The notes under the pieces were generated by a model, which ran no database searches, had not been told where the DNA came from, and saw nothing but the letters and a program-made list of their open reading frames with translations. From Pseudarthrobacter sp. MM222 (GTDB taxonomy: Bacteria > Actinomycetota > Actinomycetes > Actinomycetales > Micrococcaceae), in the NCBI RefSeq assembly GCF_947090775.1, contig NZ_OX352321.1, positions 496,001 to 560,000 of the forward strand: DNA of 64,000 nucleotides. The letters are read 5' to 3'. Positions 51,223 through 60,100 of this stretch are shown in pieces (the stretch's first letter is position 1; every line of letters begins with the position of its first letter). A program made the position numbers and the translations under genes.

Positions 51223-52188
51223 TTAGCGGGCTTCGCTGAGTCCCAGCCGGCTGCGGTATTCGACAGGGTTGCCGCTGATGGGATCCAGGAACCGGATGCC
51301 GCGGGCCAGCAGCTGCAGGGGTTTGGCGTAGTCGTCCGCGGCTTTGTCCAGAAGTTCCGGATAGAACGAGTCGTTGACTATGCCCAGTCCGAGCGATGCC
51401 ATGTGCACCCGGAGCTGGTGGGTTTTCCCGGAGTGCGGCTCGAGGCGATAGAGCGCACGGCGCCTGGTCCCGCCGTCGGCCGCGCCGGCACTCCCGGTCC
51501 CAAGGTCCGCGGCGAATGTCCGGAGCCGCTCGATCCGTGTTTCGGCGTTGGGTTCGCCGTCGATCACCTCGGCGAGCAGGTAGCTGCGGGATTTGGTCAT
51601 CCGGTTGCGGACCACCACGGGAAAGTCGACGGCGGGATGGCCGGCGGCGGGTTCGGCCGCGGCGACGCACTCGTATTCCTTCTGGACCTGGCGCTTTTCG
51701 AAGAGCACCTGGTACTTGCCGCGGGTTTCCGGGTTGGTGGAGAGCAGCAGGATCCCTGCCGTCATGCGGTCCAGCCGGTGCATCGGAATGAGGTCCGGCA
51801 GTTTGAGCTGGTTCCGGAGCCGGACCAGGGCGGACTCCTGGATGTAGGTTCCGCCGGGCGTCGTCGGCAGGAAGTGCGGCTTGTCCACGACAAGGAGGTG
51901 CTCGTCCTGGTGCAGGATGTCCAGTTCCACCGGGATGCGGGTCTCCGGCGGCAGCGTGCGGTAGTACCAGATGAAGGTGTGGTTCTGCAGTGGGGTGGTG
52001 CGGTCCAGCCGGACGCCTGCCTCGCCCACGATTTCGCCGGCGTCGAACCGGTCCTCGATGCCCTGCGGGTCGATGTGGCCCCAGCGGTGCATCATGTAGT
52101 CCATCGCGGTGTCCCAAGGCCCCTCGTCCGGGAGGCGGAGGCGGGTCGCGTTGACGCCGTCGCGCACGGGCAGGGGGGATTGCATCAC
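51223..52188 (-). CDS. RluA-family RNA pseudouridine synthase
   Basis: 321 residues. The catalytic Asp is in MHRLDRMTAGILLLS, preceded by ILHQDEHLLVVDKPHFLPT. The C-terminal LEPHSGKTHQLRVHMASLGL is the other family block. There is no S4 domain; the N-terminal 80 residues are a different short region. It converts specific uridines in rRNA or tRNA to pseudouridine. The target cannot be told. Confidence 0.9.
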   Translation of the reverse strand: MMQSPLPVRDGVNATRLRLPDEGPWDTAMDYMMHRWGHIDPQGIEDRFDAGEIVGEAGVRLDRTTPLQNHTFIWYYRTLPPETRIPVELDILHQDEHLLVVDKPHFLPTTPGGTYIQESALVRLRNQLKLPDLIPMHRLDRMTAGILLLSTNPETRGKYQVLFEKRQVQKEYECVAAAEPAAGHPAVDFPVVVRNRMTKSRSYLLAEVIDGEPNAETRIERLRTFAADLGTGSAGAADGGTRRRALYRLEPHSGKTHQLRVHMASLGLGIVNDSFYPELLDKAADDYAKPLQLLARGIRFLDPISGNPVEYRSRLGLSEAR

Positions 52189-52255
52189 CGCTCCATTCTA
52201 CTGGGCGCCGTTCTCGGCCGTTTCGGCGGTTCCCTGTGCTGCCCCTCCCGCGAGT

Positions 52256-52313
52256 TCGCCGGAAGCCTGCGGGCTCGCCGAAAAATTCCGGCGAACCCGC
52301 AGCGTTCCGGCGA
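52256..52313. repeat. Intergenic inverted repeat, family 1, copy D
   Basis: Left arm TTCGCCGGAAGCCTGCGGG plus CTCGCCGAA and right arm from 52286 to 52313 pair over about 27 bases. Both arms have the CTGCGGG-type spacer. It lies between the divergent pseudouridine synthase and ArsR genes, 47000 bases from the other copies, which rules out local duplication. Confidence 0.8.
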
Positions 52314-52336
52314 CCCCGGCGAAAGCACCCGCGCAA

Positions 52337-52374
52337 CCGACAGTAAAAAAGTTCTTGACAAATAAAACTGTCGG
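52337..52374 (+). promoter_or_regulatory. Promoter with flanking inverted repeat (ArsR operator candidate)
   Basis: CCGACAGT (52337-52344) and ACTGTCGG (52367-52374) are a perfect inverted repeat spaced 30 bases start to start, three helical turns. The -35 TTGACA (52355-52360) lies between the arms. A weak -10 (CACACT, 52379-52384) would start transcription near the ATG at 52391, so the message may be leaderless. Confidence 0.6.
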
Positions 52375-52390
52375 TGGCCACACTGGAAGC

Positions 52391-53059
52391 ATGTTGGAAA
52401 TCGAAGTGATCGAGGATCCGGCCGCCGCGGAAGCCTCGCTGGACCCGATGCGCACCCGGATCCTGCGGGAGCTGGCCCAGCCGGGTTCGGCCACGCAGCT
52501 GGCCGCCAGGGTTGGGCTGCCGCGGCAGAAGGTGAACTACCACCTCAAGGCGCTGGAGCGGCACGGGCTCGTGGAACTCGTGGAGGAGCGCCGCAAGGGC
52601 AACGTCACGGAGCGCATCCTGCGGGCCACGGCGGCTGCCTACCTGATCTCCCCGGCGGCACTTGCCTCCGTGGCGCCGGACCCGCACCGGTTCTCGGACC
52701 GTTTCTCCGCGTTCTGGCTGCTCGCGCTCGCGGGCCGCATGGTTCAGGAAATGGGCCAGCTGATTGCCGGCGCCGCGGCGGCCCGGCAGGAACTCGCCAC
52801 CTTTGCCATCGACGGCGAGATCACCTTCCGAACCGCCGCGGACCGGGCCGCCTTTGCGGAGGAGCTCGGGATCGCCGTGACCCGGCTCGTGGACAAGTAC
52901 CACGACGGCGGCGCCCGTACCGGTGCTGGTGGGGGTGGTGCGCCGTCGGGCCCCGGGCGCAAGCACCGACTCGTCGTCGCACTCCACCCCTCCCTCAAGC
53001 CAAACCCACCCAAGGCATCACCCAAAAACACCCATGTGAAGGAGCAGGACAATGACTGA
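52391..53059 (+). CDS. ArsR-like winged-helix regulator
   Basis: 222 residues. Residues about 12-85 are the winged helix (RTRILRELAQPGSATQLAAR, LPRQKVNYHLKALERHGLVE). The middle is helical and the last 40 residues are a Gly/Pro/Lys-rich tail. No Cys pair for metal binding is present, so it is probably not a metal sensor. It overlaps the SRPBCC gene by eight bases, a common actinobacterial pairing in which the regulator controls the pair. The candidate operator is at 52337-52374. Confidence 0.88.
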   Translation: MLEIEVIEDPAAAEASLDPMRTRILRELAQPGSATQLAARVGLPRQKVNYHLKALERHGLVELVEERRKGNVTERILRATAAAYLISPAALASVAPDPHRFSDRFSAFWLLALAGRMVQEMGQLIAGAAAARQELATFAIDGEITFRTAADRAAFAEELGIAVTRLVDKYHDGGARTGAGGGGAPSGPGRKHRLVVALHPSLKPNPPKASPKNTHVKEQDND

Positions 53060-53744
53060 CCAGCGCAAATTCGAAATCGTCTACGACATTGAGCTCCCCG
53101 GCACCCCGGAACGGGTCTGGGAGGCGGTCACCAAGGACACGCCGGCCTGGATGTTTCCCACGGACCAGTGGCCGGCCGTCCGACCCGTCGAGGAGTACCC
53201 CACCCACCTGGTGTCCCGGATGGAAGGACCCGGCGGCTGGTTCAACCAGCTCGAGCACGTGGTGGAACCGCTCGACGGCGGCCGCAGCCGGCTGCACTAC
53301 GTCCACAGCGGTATCTTCGCGGACAACTGGGACGAGCAGTACGACGGTGCCAGCAAGCACACGGAGTTCTACCTGCACACCCTGGGCCAGTACCTGCAGT
53401 ACTTCGACGGCGGGCCCGTCGTGTTCACGGATGTCCAGGCACCCGCTGCTTCGCAGACCACGGACGGGTTCGAGCGGCTCAAGAAGGCCCTGGATGTCGC
53501 CGGCACGGCCCCTGGCGGCACGGTGGACCTGGAGCTCGACGGCGTGGGGAGCCTCAAGGGCGAGGTGGACTTCACCAACGAGCACTTCCTGGGCCTGCGG
53601 ACGGCGGGCTCGCTGTACCGTTTCTTTGGCCGCAACGCGTTCGGGGCCCCGGTGGGAATGACCGTCCACGATTTCAGCGGCCGCGGCGATTCCGAGGCCA
53701 CGGCCAAGGCCTGGGCCGGGTTCCTGGAAAAGGTGTACGCCTAG
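53052..53744 (+). CDS. SRPBCC-domain protein (AHSA1-like), partner of ArsR
   Basis: 230 residues starting TDQRKFEIVYDIELPGTPER, the START/AHSA1-like N-terminus. A second related half may begin near residue 150 (TVDLELDGVGSLKGEVDF). It may bind the small molecule sensed by the ArsR-like regulator. It is a paralogue in fold of the protein at 6714. Ligand unknown. Confidence 0.82.
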   Translation: MTDQRKFEIVYDIELPGTPERVWEAVTKDTPAWMFPTDQWPAVRPVEEYPTHLVSRMEGPGGWFNQLEHVVEPLDGGRSRLHYVHSGIFADNWDEQYDGASKHTEFYLHTLGQYLQYFDGGPVVFTDVQAPAASQTTDGFERLKKALDVAGTAPGGTVDLELDGVGSLKGEVDFTNEHFLGLRTAGSLYRFFGRNAFGAPVGMTVHDFSGRGDSEATAKAWAGFLEKVYA

Positions 53745-53763
53745 TCGCCCGCCGGGTGGCGAT

Positions 53764-53883
53764 GGCGACGCGCAAATCGCCTCGCGCTGCGCACAATGCC
53801 TGTCGACGCGGGAATACCCGTAGCGCCAGGCATTTTGCGCGTCGAGGGGAAGGCCGAGCGTCGCCAGGAAGCTGCGCGTCGCG
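53764..53883. repeat. Intergenic inverted repeat, family 2, copy E plus fragment
   Basis: Outer arms GCGACGCGCAAA (from 53765) and TTTTGCGCGTCGA (to 53845) enclose AATGCCTG/CAGGCATT arms and a GTCGACGCGGG stem. A further GCGACGCGCA motif lies on the minus strand at 53874-53883. The 154-base gap between convergent genes is mostly this repeat. A related element is at 56114-56175. Confidence 0.65.
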
Positions 53884-53898
53884 GGAACCCTGCCGGGC

Positions 53899-55383
53899 TC
53901 AGGCGATGGCGACGGCGGGGGCGCGGTTCAGTTCCCGCCGTAACTGCGGTGATGAGTTCAGCCGGTCCTGGGCGGAGCGCAGCGACAGCACGGCCGTTTC
54001 GAGCTGCTCGGGAGGCAGGGTGAACGGCACGCGCAGATAGTGTTCGAAGGCTCCGCCAATCCCGAACCGGGGTCCGGCTGCCAGGCGGATACCGAAGTCC
54101 GGGGCGATCACCGTCAGCGCCGTGCTGAGCGGGGCCGGCAGCCGGCACCAGACGGACAGCCCGCCGTCGGGCCGCTCCGTCTGCCACGTCGGCAGGTCCC
54201 CGGCAATCAGCTCCAGCACGGTGTCCCGGTTATCGCGGAGGAAGGCGAGCCGGGCCGGGAGCGGTTCTGTGAGGGCGTTGACCAGGTGGGCTGCCGCGAG
54301 CTGCTCCACGACGGGCCCGCCCAGGTCCATGGTGGTGCGGGCGGCTGCGAAGCGTTGGATGAGCGGCTCGCCTGCCCGGATCCATCCGGTCCGCAGTCCG
54401 GCCCAGTGCGACTTGCTGAGCGAGCCGATGGAGACCACGGCGGGGCTGAAAGCGGCCAGCGGGGTGGAGGGGGCGCAGTCGAGGTTGAGTTCCCGCAGTG
54501 TCTCATCGACCACGAGCACGGTACCCGAAGCAGCTGCCGCCCGGACGAGCCGCCTGCGCTGGGCATCCGGCATCAGCCGCCCGGTGGGGTTGTGGAAGTC
54601 GGGGACCACGTAGGCCATCGCCGGCCGCTGCTGCCGTAAGGCAGCCTCCACAGCATCGATATCCCAGCCGGCTTTTCCAACCGGAGGTGGGGGCATCGGC
54701 ACCGGCACGAGCCGGCAGCCCGCCGCGCGGATCGCGTCCAGGGCGTTGGGGTAGCTGGGGTGCTCCACCAGCACCTTGGCGGAACGTCCGCCCAGGGTGC
54801 GAAGGATAATATTCAGGGCATGCTGGGCGCCGGACGTCACCAGGATCTGGTGCATGGTAGTGGGGACGCCCGCCGCGGAATACCGGGCGGCGATCGCTTC
54901 CCGCAGCGGCGCGACACCGAGCGCGTCGTACCCGAACCCCGGCAGCAGTGCCGGCAGTTCGGTCAGCGCCGCGGCGAACGCGCGGTGCACCACCTCCCCG
55001 CTGGCAGGCAGGGAGGCGTAGGCAAGGTCGAGCAGTCCGTCCGGAAGGGCCAGCCCGGGGGCCCCGCTGAGTTCGGCTCCGCCCTCCGGCGTCGTTCCGG
55101 GCGCTCCTCGGCGCGGGATGCAGGTCCGGCCCCGGCTGCCCTGGCCGCTGCTCAGGAAGCCCTGCTCGCGCAGCAGCGCATAGGCAGCCGTCACGGTGGT
55201 GCGACTGATGCCGAGCGTGGCGGCCAGCGACCGCTCGCTGGGCAAGGCGACGTCGAGCGGGACGCGGCCGTCGAGCACCAGCAGGCGGACGACGTCGGCC
55301 AGCTCGCGGTACGCAGGGGAAGCCCCGAGATTCCAGTGACCGAGAAGGCGGGCCAGTGAGGCGGGAGTCTGTGAGCCGGACAT
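53899..55383 (-). CDS. yczR: MocR-type regulator (GntR HTH fused to aminotransferase fold), YczR-like
   Basis: 494 residues. Residues about 15-90 are the GntR winged helix (LPSERSLAATLGISRTTVTA). The rest is a class I PLP-dependent aminotransferase fold, with VVPDFHNPTGRLM and the PLP lysine in SIGSLSKSHWAGLRTGWI. It is divergent from a YczE-family membrane protein; the yczR-yczE pair is known across Firmicutes and Actinobacteria. The regulator presumably responds to PLP or an amino-acid adduct and controls yczE. Confidence 0.9.
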   Translation of the reverse strand: MSGSQTPASLARLLGHWNLGASPAYRELADVVRLLVLDGRVPLDVALPSERSLAATLGISRTTVTAAYALLREQGFLSSGQGSRGRTCIPRRGAPGTTPEGGAELSGAPGLALPDGLLDLAYASLPASGEVVHRAFAAALTELPALLPGFGYDALGVAPLREAIAARYSAAGVPTTMHQILVTSGAQHALNIILRTLGGRSAKVLVEHPSYPNALDAIRAAGCRLVPVPMPPPPVGKAGWDIDAVEAALRQQRPAMAYVVPDFHNPTGRLMPDAQRRRLVRAAAASGTVLVVDETLRELNLDCAPSTPLAAFSPAVVSIGSLSKSHWAGLRTGWIRAGEPLIQRFAAARTTMDLGGPVVEQLAAAHLVNALTEPLPARLAFLRDNRDTVLELIAGDLPTWQTERPDGGLSVWCRLPAPLSTALTVIAPDFGIRLAAGPRFGIGGAFEHYLRVPFTLPPEQLETAVLSLRSAQDRLNSSPQLRRELNRAPAVAIA

Positions 55384-55386
55384 AGG

Positions 55387-55424
55387 GCCAGTATTTCAAA
55401 CTGGCTATGGATTGCAAGGCCAGT
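55387..55424. promoter_or_regulatory. Three GCCAGT half-sites between yczR and yczE
   Basis: GCCAGT at 55387-55392, its complement ACTGGC at 55400-55405, and GCCAGT at 55419-55424 fill the 60-base gap. A mixture of direct and inverted half-sites is typical of MocR regulator binding regions. Confidence 0.55.
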
Positions 55425-55443
55425 TACCCGGGAGGATGGTGCA

Positions 55444-56076
55444 ATGATGACACGACGGCTCCTGCAGCTTCTCATTGGCCTCGCCATGTACGGCGTCTCG
55501 CTCGCGATGTTCATCCGCGCGGGTCTCGGACTGGATCCGTGGGACGTTTTCCATCAGGGCATCGCGGTAAAGACCGGCCTGAGTATCGGCACGGTGGTGG
55601 TGATCGTGAGCTTCTTGGTGCTGCTCCTCTGGATCCCGCTCAGGCAATGGCCGGGCGTCGGTACGCTGTGCAACGCCGTATTGGTGGGCGTCTTTGCGGA
55701 CATCGGTCTTGCCCTCATTCCGGCGTTCGCACACCTCGGCGGGCAGGCCGGAATGCTTGCCGGGGCCATTCTGCTTAACGGTGTTGCCTCGGCCTGCTAC
55801 ATCGGCGCCCGTCTGGGCCCCGGGGCCCGGGACGGGCTGATGACGGGACTCGCCCGGCGCACAGGCTGGTCGGTGCGGGCCTCCCGAACCGGAATCGAAG
55901 TCGTGGTGCTGGGTGCCGGCTGGCTGCTGGGCGGCTCCGTCGGCATCGGCACGGTGCTCTATGCCCTGGCGATCGGTCCGCTCGTGCAGCTCCTGCTGCC
56001 GCGGTTCACGGTGCCGGAACCGAAGGAGCGGAAGGTCCGGGAGTTGGCAGCCGAGCCGGCCGTGGCCGCACCCTAG
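55444..56076 (+). CDS. yczE: YczE-family integral membrane protein
   Basis: 210 residues with about five membrane segments. The N-terminal MYGVSLAMFIRAGLGLDPWD and GLSIGTVVVIVSFLVLLLW are typical of the YczE/YitT-like family. A strong GGAGG sits nine bases upstream of the ATG. The role of YczE is unknown; in bacilli it is linked to lipopeptide production. A transport role for a vitamin B6 or amino compound is inferred only from its MocR partner. Confidence 0.88.
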   Translation: MMTRRLLQLLIGLAMYGVSLAMFIRAGLGLDPWDVFHQGIAVKTGLSIGTVVVIVSFLVLLLWIPLRQWPGVGTLCNAVLVGVFADIGLALIPAFAHLGGQAGMLAGAILLNGVASACYIGARLGPGARDGLMTGLARRTGWSVRASRTGIEVVVLGAGWLLGGSVGIGTVLYALAIGPLVQLLLPRFTVPEPKERKVRELAAEPAVAAP

Positions 56077-56113
56077 GCAGCTCCGGCCATCACGCCGCTG
56101 CGGAAGATTGCGG

Positions 56114-56175
56114 GCGACGCGCAGATTCCCGCTCGACACGTGTATACCGGCGTCCGCAGGTATTTAGCGCGTCGC
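56114..56175. repeat. Intergenic inverted repeat, family 2, copy F
   Basis: GCGACGCGC (56114-56122) pairs with GCGCGTCGC (56167-56175); inside are ATACC/GGTAT arms. The right shoulder GGTATTTAGCGCGTCGC closely matches GGCATTTTGCGCGTCGA of copy E. The element overlaps the last codons and stop of nei2, so it has moved to the edge of a gene. Confidence 0.65.
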
Positions 56176-57132
56176 AGGCTCACTGCCGACCGGCGGCGGC
56201 TGGCACTTGGGGCAGAAGTAGATGTCCCGTTCCTCGGTGCCTCCCGCCGGACCGAGCACCCCGCGTCGGATCGGCGTGCGGCATTTCAGGCAAGGCTGGT
56301 GCTCGCGGCGGTAGACCCAATAGCCGGGCAATCCGGAGGTCCGGCCCACGGCGACACCGCGGGGGTTGAGGACCGTGGTCCGGCGGCCGGCCCCCAGATT
56401 GGCCTCCAGGAGGACCTTCGCATCGGTAATCAGGCCGGCCAGATCGGGCACCGCGGAGACGGGCGACGCCGGATGGATGCCGGAAAGGAAGCAGGCCTCG
56501 CAGCGATAGATGTTCCCGATTCCTGCAAGGTTCCGCTGGTCCAGCAGCGCCACTCCGATTGGGACGTCGGGGGCAGCACGGATCCGCCGTTCTGCCTCCG
56601 CCGGATCCCAGTCGGCGCCCAGGAGGTCCGGCCCCAAATGCCCTACGATCGAATCCTCGTCTGACGTTCGGACCACTTCGAGGATCCCGAGCGAAAAGCC
56701 GACGGCGTCCGCCGTGGCTGTGCGCAAGACGCACCGCGCGGTGAAACCGGGCTTCCGCCAGCGTCCTCCCGGCGGGTAGACCTGCCAGGTTCCCTCCATT
56801 TTGAGGTGCGAGTGGATGGTCAGCCGGTTCCGGTCCGCCTGGGTGGCTCGGCCGGCGGCCGGCTTCCGGGGCGCGGATTGTCCGTTCTGGTCCGCCACTA
56901 CCGCGGCATCGTCGGGCGGGGGCGCGGCTGCGTCGTCGGACCCGGATGCGGAGGGTCCCTGTAGCCGCATGAGCAGGTGCTTGCCGCGGGGCACCACCTC
57001 CGTTACGGTCCAGCCACCGAGCCGGAGCGTGGCATAGCGGGGCACCCGGAAGTCGGAGGAGAGCAGGAGCTGGCCGGCCAGGGCGGCGTGCAGCTGCGCG
57101 GCGGCGCGGAAAATGGAGTCGCCCTCAGGCAC
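56164..57132 (-). CDS. nei2: Nei2-type DNA glycosylase (Fpg/Nei family)
   Basis: 322 residues. Pro2 and Glu3 (MPEGDSI) and Lys51 (VPRGKHLL) are the catalytic residues of the family, which removes oxidised bases and cuts the strand. The helix-two-turn-helix is in QRNLAGIGNIYRCEACF, and a zinc finger ends the protein (CLKCRTP ... FCPKCQ). A Ser/Ala/Asp/Pro-rich insertion fills residues about 61-105. It overlaps the lhr gene by eight bases; the same lhr-nei pair occurs in Mycobacterium tuberculosis (Rv3296-Rv3297). Confidence 0.92.
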   Translation of the reverse strand: MPEGDSIFRAAAQLHAALAGQLLLSSDFRVPRYATLRLGGWTVTEVVPRGKHLLMRLQGPSASGSDDAAAPPPDDAAVVADQNGQSAPRKPAAGRATQADRNRLTIHSHLKMEGTWQVYPPGGRWRKPGFTARCVLRTATADAVGFSLGILEVVRTSDEDSIVGHLGPDLLGADWDPAEAERRIRAAPDVPIGVALLDQRNLAGIGNIYRCEACFLSGIHPASPVSAVPDLAGLITDAKVLLEANLGAGRRTTVLNPRGVAVGRTSGLPGYWVYRREHQPCLKCRTPIRRGVLGPAGGTEERDIYFCPKCQPPPVGSEPATR

Positions 57133-60100
57133 GGATTCTCAGTCCCCTCGGGGTGGAGTAGGCGCCGGCCTGGGCGAGGGCGGCGGCGACGGGCGTGTCC
57201 AGGATGCCGTGGCCGTTGACTTTTTCCATGATCAGCTTGTCGACCGCCCCGCGAGTCACGACTCCGGCCAGCGATGCGCCGGCCGCAGCCAGGACTTCGG
57301 TATCTTCGCTGAAGGCCAGCAGGGTCTTGCCGCCGCGTTCCACGTACAGGACCAAGGCACCGTCCACCAGGACCACGAGCGCGCCCGCCTTCCTGCCCGG
57401 CCGGTGGCCCGTCCCCGCTTCGACATTGAGGGCCGGCCAGGGCAGGGCGGCGCCGTAGGGATTGGCCGGGTCCGTTGCTGCGAGCGCCAGGGCGGTCGGG
57501 TCGGGCTTGTGCAGCTCAGTGTCCTCGGCGTAGGACCGGAGCCGGTCCACGGTGGCCGGCACCGCAAACTGGGCCGCGCCAAGGTGCTCGATGAAGTAGC
57601 CCCTTCGGCACCGTCCGGCTTCTTCCAGCCGGGCCAACACCTTGTACATCAGCCCGAAGCCGCCCAGGATGTTCTCCGCCATGACGGAGCCCCGGGTGAC
57701 CACCCCGTACCGGTCCAGCAGCAGTTCAGCCGTCGCCCTGGCGTGGATGGTGGGGTCCAACTCCGGGGCCGGCAGCGCCGACCAGCGGCCCGCGGCCAGC
57801 GGCGGGGCCGGTGCGGAACCGGTGACCGAACCGTAGCGGCCGCCGGTCAATCCGGGCGATCCCATCAAACCGGTGCCGTGCGCGCGACCCAGCCTGCTCA
57901 ACCGGGGCGCGCGGGCCCGCGGCGCCCGGGCCACCTGCCGGTGGGCGGTGTGGCCGCCCGCGATCAGGGCACGCACCGGAGCAAAGGTGTCGCCGGTGAC
58001 CCTGCCGGCCCAGACGAGGTCCCAGAGTGCTGAGACGACGTCCTGGTCGCTCAGTACCGAGTCCATGCCGCCGGCGATTTCGGTCAATTGCCGGAAAAAG
58101 TATCCACCGCCGTTGTTCCGTAAGTGGTCCAGCAGCCGCAGCTGCGCGTCGCCTGGCTCGAACTCGACGGCCGGGTTCAGGGTCAGCTCGGCCGAATCGG
58201 CAAGATGAAGACTCACCCAGCCGTCATTGCCCGGAAGTGCCCCGGCGCCGGACCAGAGAACTTCCCCGGCAGCCATGAGTTCGTCGAGCATGGCCGGCTG
58301 GTAGTCGGACACCCGGCTTGCCAGGACCAGCGGTTCCCATGCCGACGCCGGAATGGGAACGCCGGAAAGCTGGTCGACGGTGGTGACGATGCCATCAAGC
58401 CCGCGCAGCGCGGACTGGCCGCGCCGGCCGGGAGTACGGACGTTCTGCCAGGCGGGCAGGAAACGGCCATAGGCGGCCGCGTCCACCGGCTCGACCTCGG
58501 CCCGCAGCGCGGCGAGGGAACGGCGGCGGAGCCTGCGCAGGACCTCGGCGTCGCACCACTCACTGACACCGACCAGGGATGGTGCGGCAGGGAAGGTTGG
58601 TGGCGTCTCGGCCCCGACGGCGTCATGGACCGCCTCCGGGCCGGTTTCCGGAACGGTGGCCGTTTCCGGCGCCGTGGCATGCGGGCGGAATTCGCCTTCC
58701 ACCACGCGCCCGTCCGCGGCCAGCCTTTTCAGCGCGGTGCCGACGACGGCGACCCCGAGTCCCAGCCGAGCGGCTGCCTCGGCTGAGGTGAACGGGCCGT
58801 GCGTCCGGGCGTAGCGCGAGACAAGGTCACCCAGCGGATCCGCGACGGGTTCGATGAAGGCCAGCGGGACGCCCATGGGCAAGGGGACGCCGAGGGCGTC
58901 ACGCAGGCGGGCCGCGTCTTCCACGGCGGCGAAGCGTTCCACGCCGCCGACGTTGACCTTGATGGCGCGATTGGCGCGCTGGAGCGCGGCGAGATGCGCG
59001 GCGACGTTGACAGTCAGGATTCCCAGAGCTTCCGGAGCGGGCTCAACAGGTTCGAGCTCCGGAGAGGGCTCCGCCGCGGCCGCCGGAGACGGCCCCGCCG
59101 CGGGCAGCGCATCAGCCCCGGGGAGCGGCTCAGCCGGCGGTTCCAGGCGGACCGCGACTTCCTCCGGGGAAAGCGGGCCCAGCAGCCGGAGCAGGTCCGC
59201 CACCCCTTCCAGGCCGCGGACCTTCCGGTCCGGAGCGAGGCGCTGCAGCTCCCGTTCGGTGGCGTCGATAACCTTGGCGTCGAGCAGTTCGCGCAGCTCC
59301 ACCCGGCCGAGGAGCTCGTTGAGCAGGGTGGAATCGAGCGCCAGTGCGGCCGCCCGGCGCTCGGCGAGCGGGGAGTCCCCCTCGTAGAGGAACTGTGCGA
59401 CGTAGCCAAACAGCAACGACTTGGCGAACGGCGAAGGCTGCTGGGTGGTGGTCTGCACGATCCGGAGTTCGCGCCGCTCCACCGACGCCGCGATGTCCTT
59501 CAGCGCCGGCAGATCGTACACATCCTGCAGGCACTCGCGGACTGTCTCCAGCACGATCGGGAACGTGGGGTATTTCCGAGCGACGTCCAGCAGCTGGGCG
59601 GAACGCTGACGCTGCTGCCACAGCGGCTGCCGTTTGCCCGGGTTCTGCCGGGGCAGCAGCAGTGCGCGGGCTGCGCACTCGCGGAAACGGGAGGCGAAGA
59701 GGGCGCTCCCGCCGACTTCCGCGGTGACGATCTGCTCGAGTTCCTCCGGGTCGAAGAGGAACAGTTCGGCTCCGGGAGGTTCGTCTTCCATCATGGGCAC
59801 CCGCAGCACGATGCCGTCGTCGGCGGCCATGGCGGAGCCGTCCATGCCGTAGCGCTGGTGCAGGCGCTGGCCCACAGCCAGCGCCCACGGTGCGTGCACC
59901 GGCATGCCGAAGGGGCTGTGCAGCACGACGCGCCAGTCTCCGAGCTCGTCGTGGAAGCGTTCCACCACGAGGGTCGTGTCGCTGGGCACCACTTCGGTGG
60001 CGAGCTTCTGCTCCGCGAGGTACTGGATCAGGTTGTTGGCGGCGAAGTCGTCCAGGCCGCTGGCTTTGCAGCGTTCGGTGGCGGGCCCGACGTCGGACGC

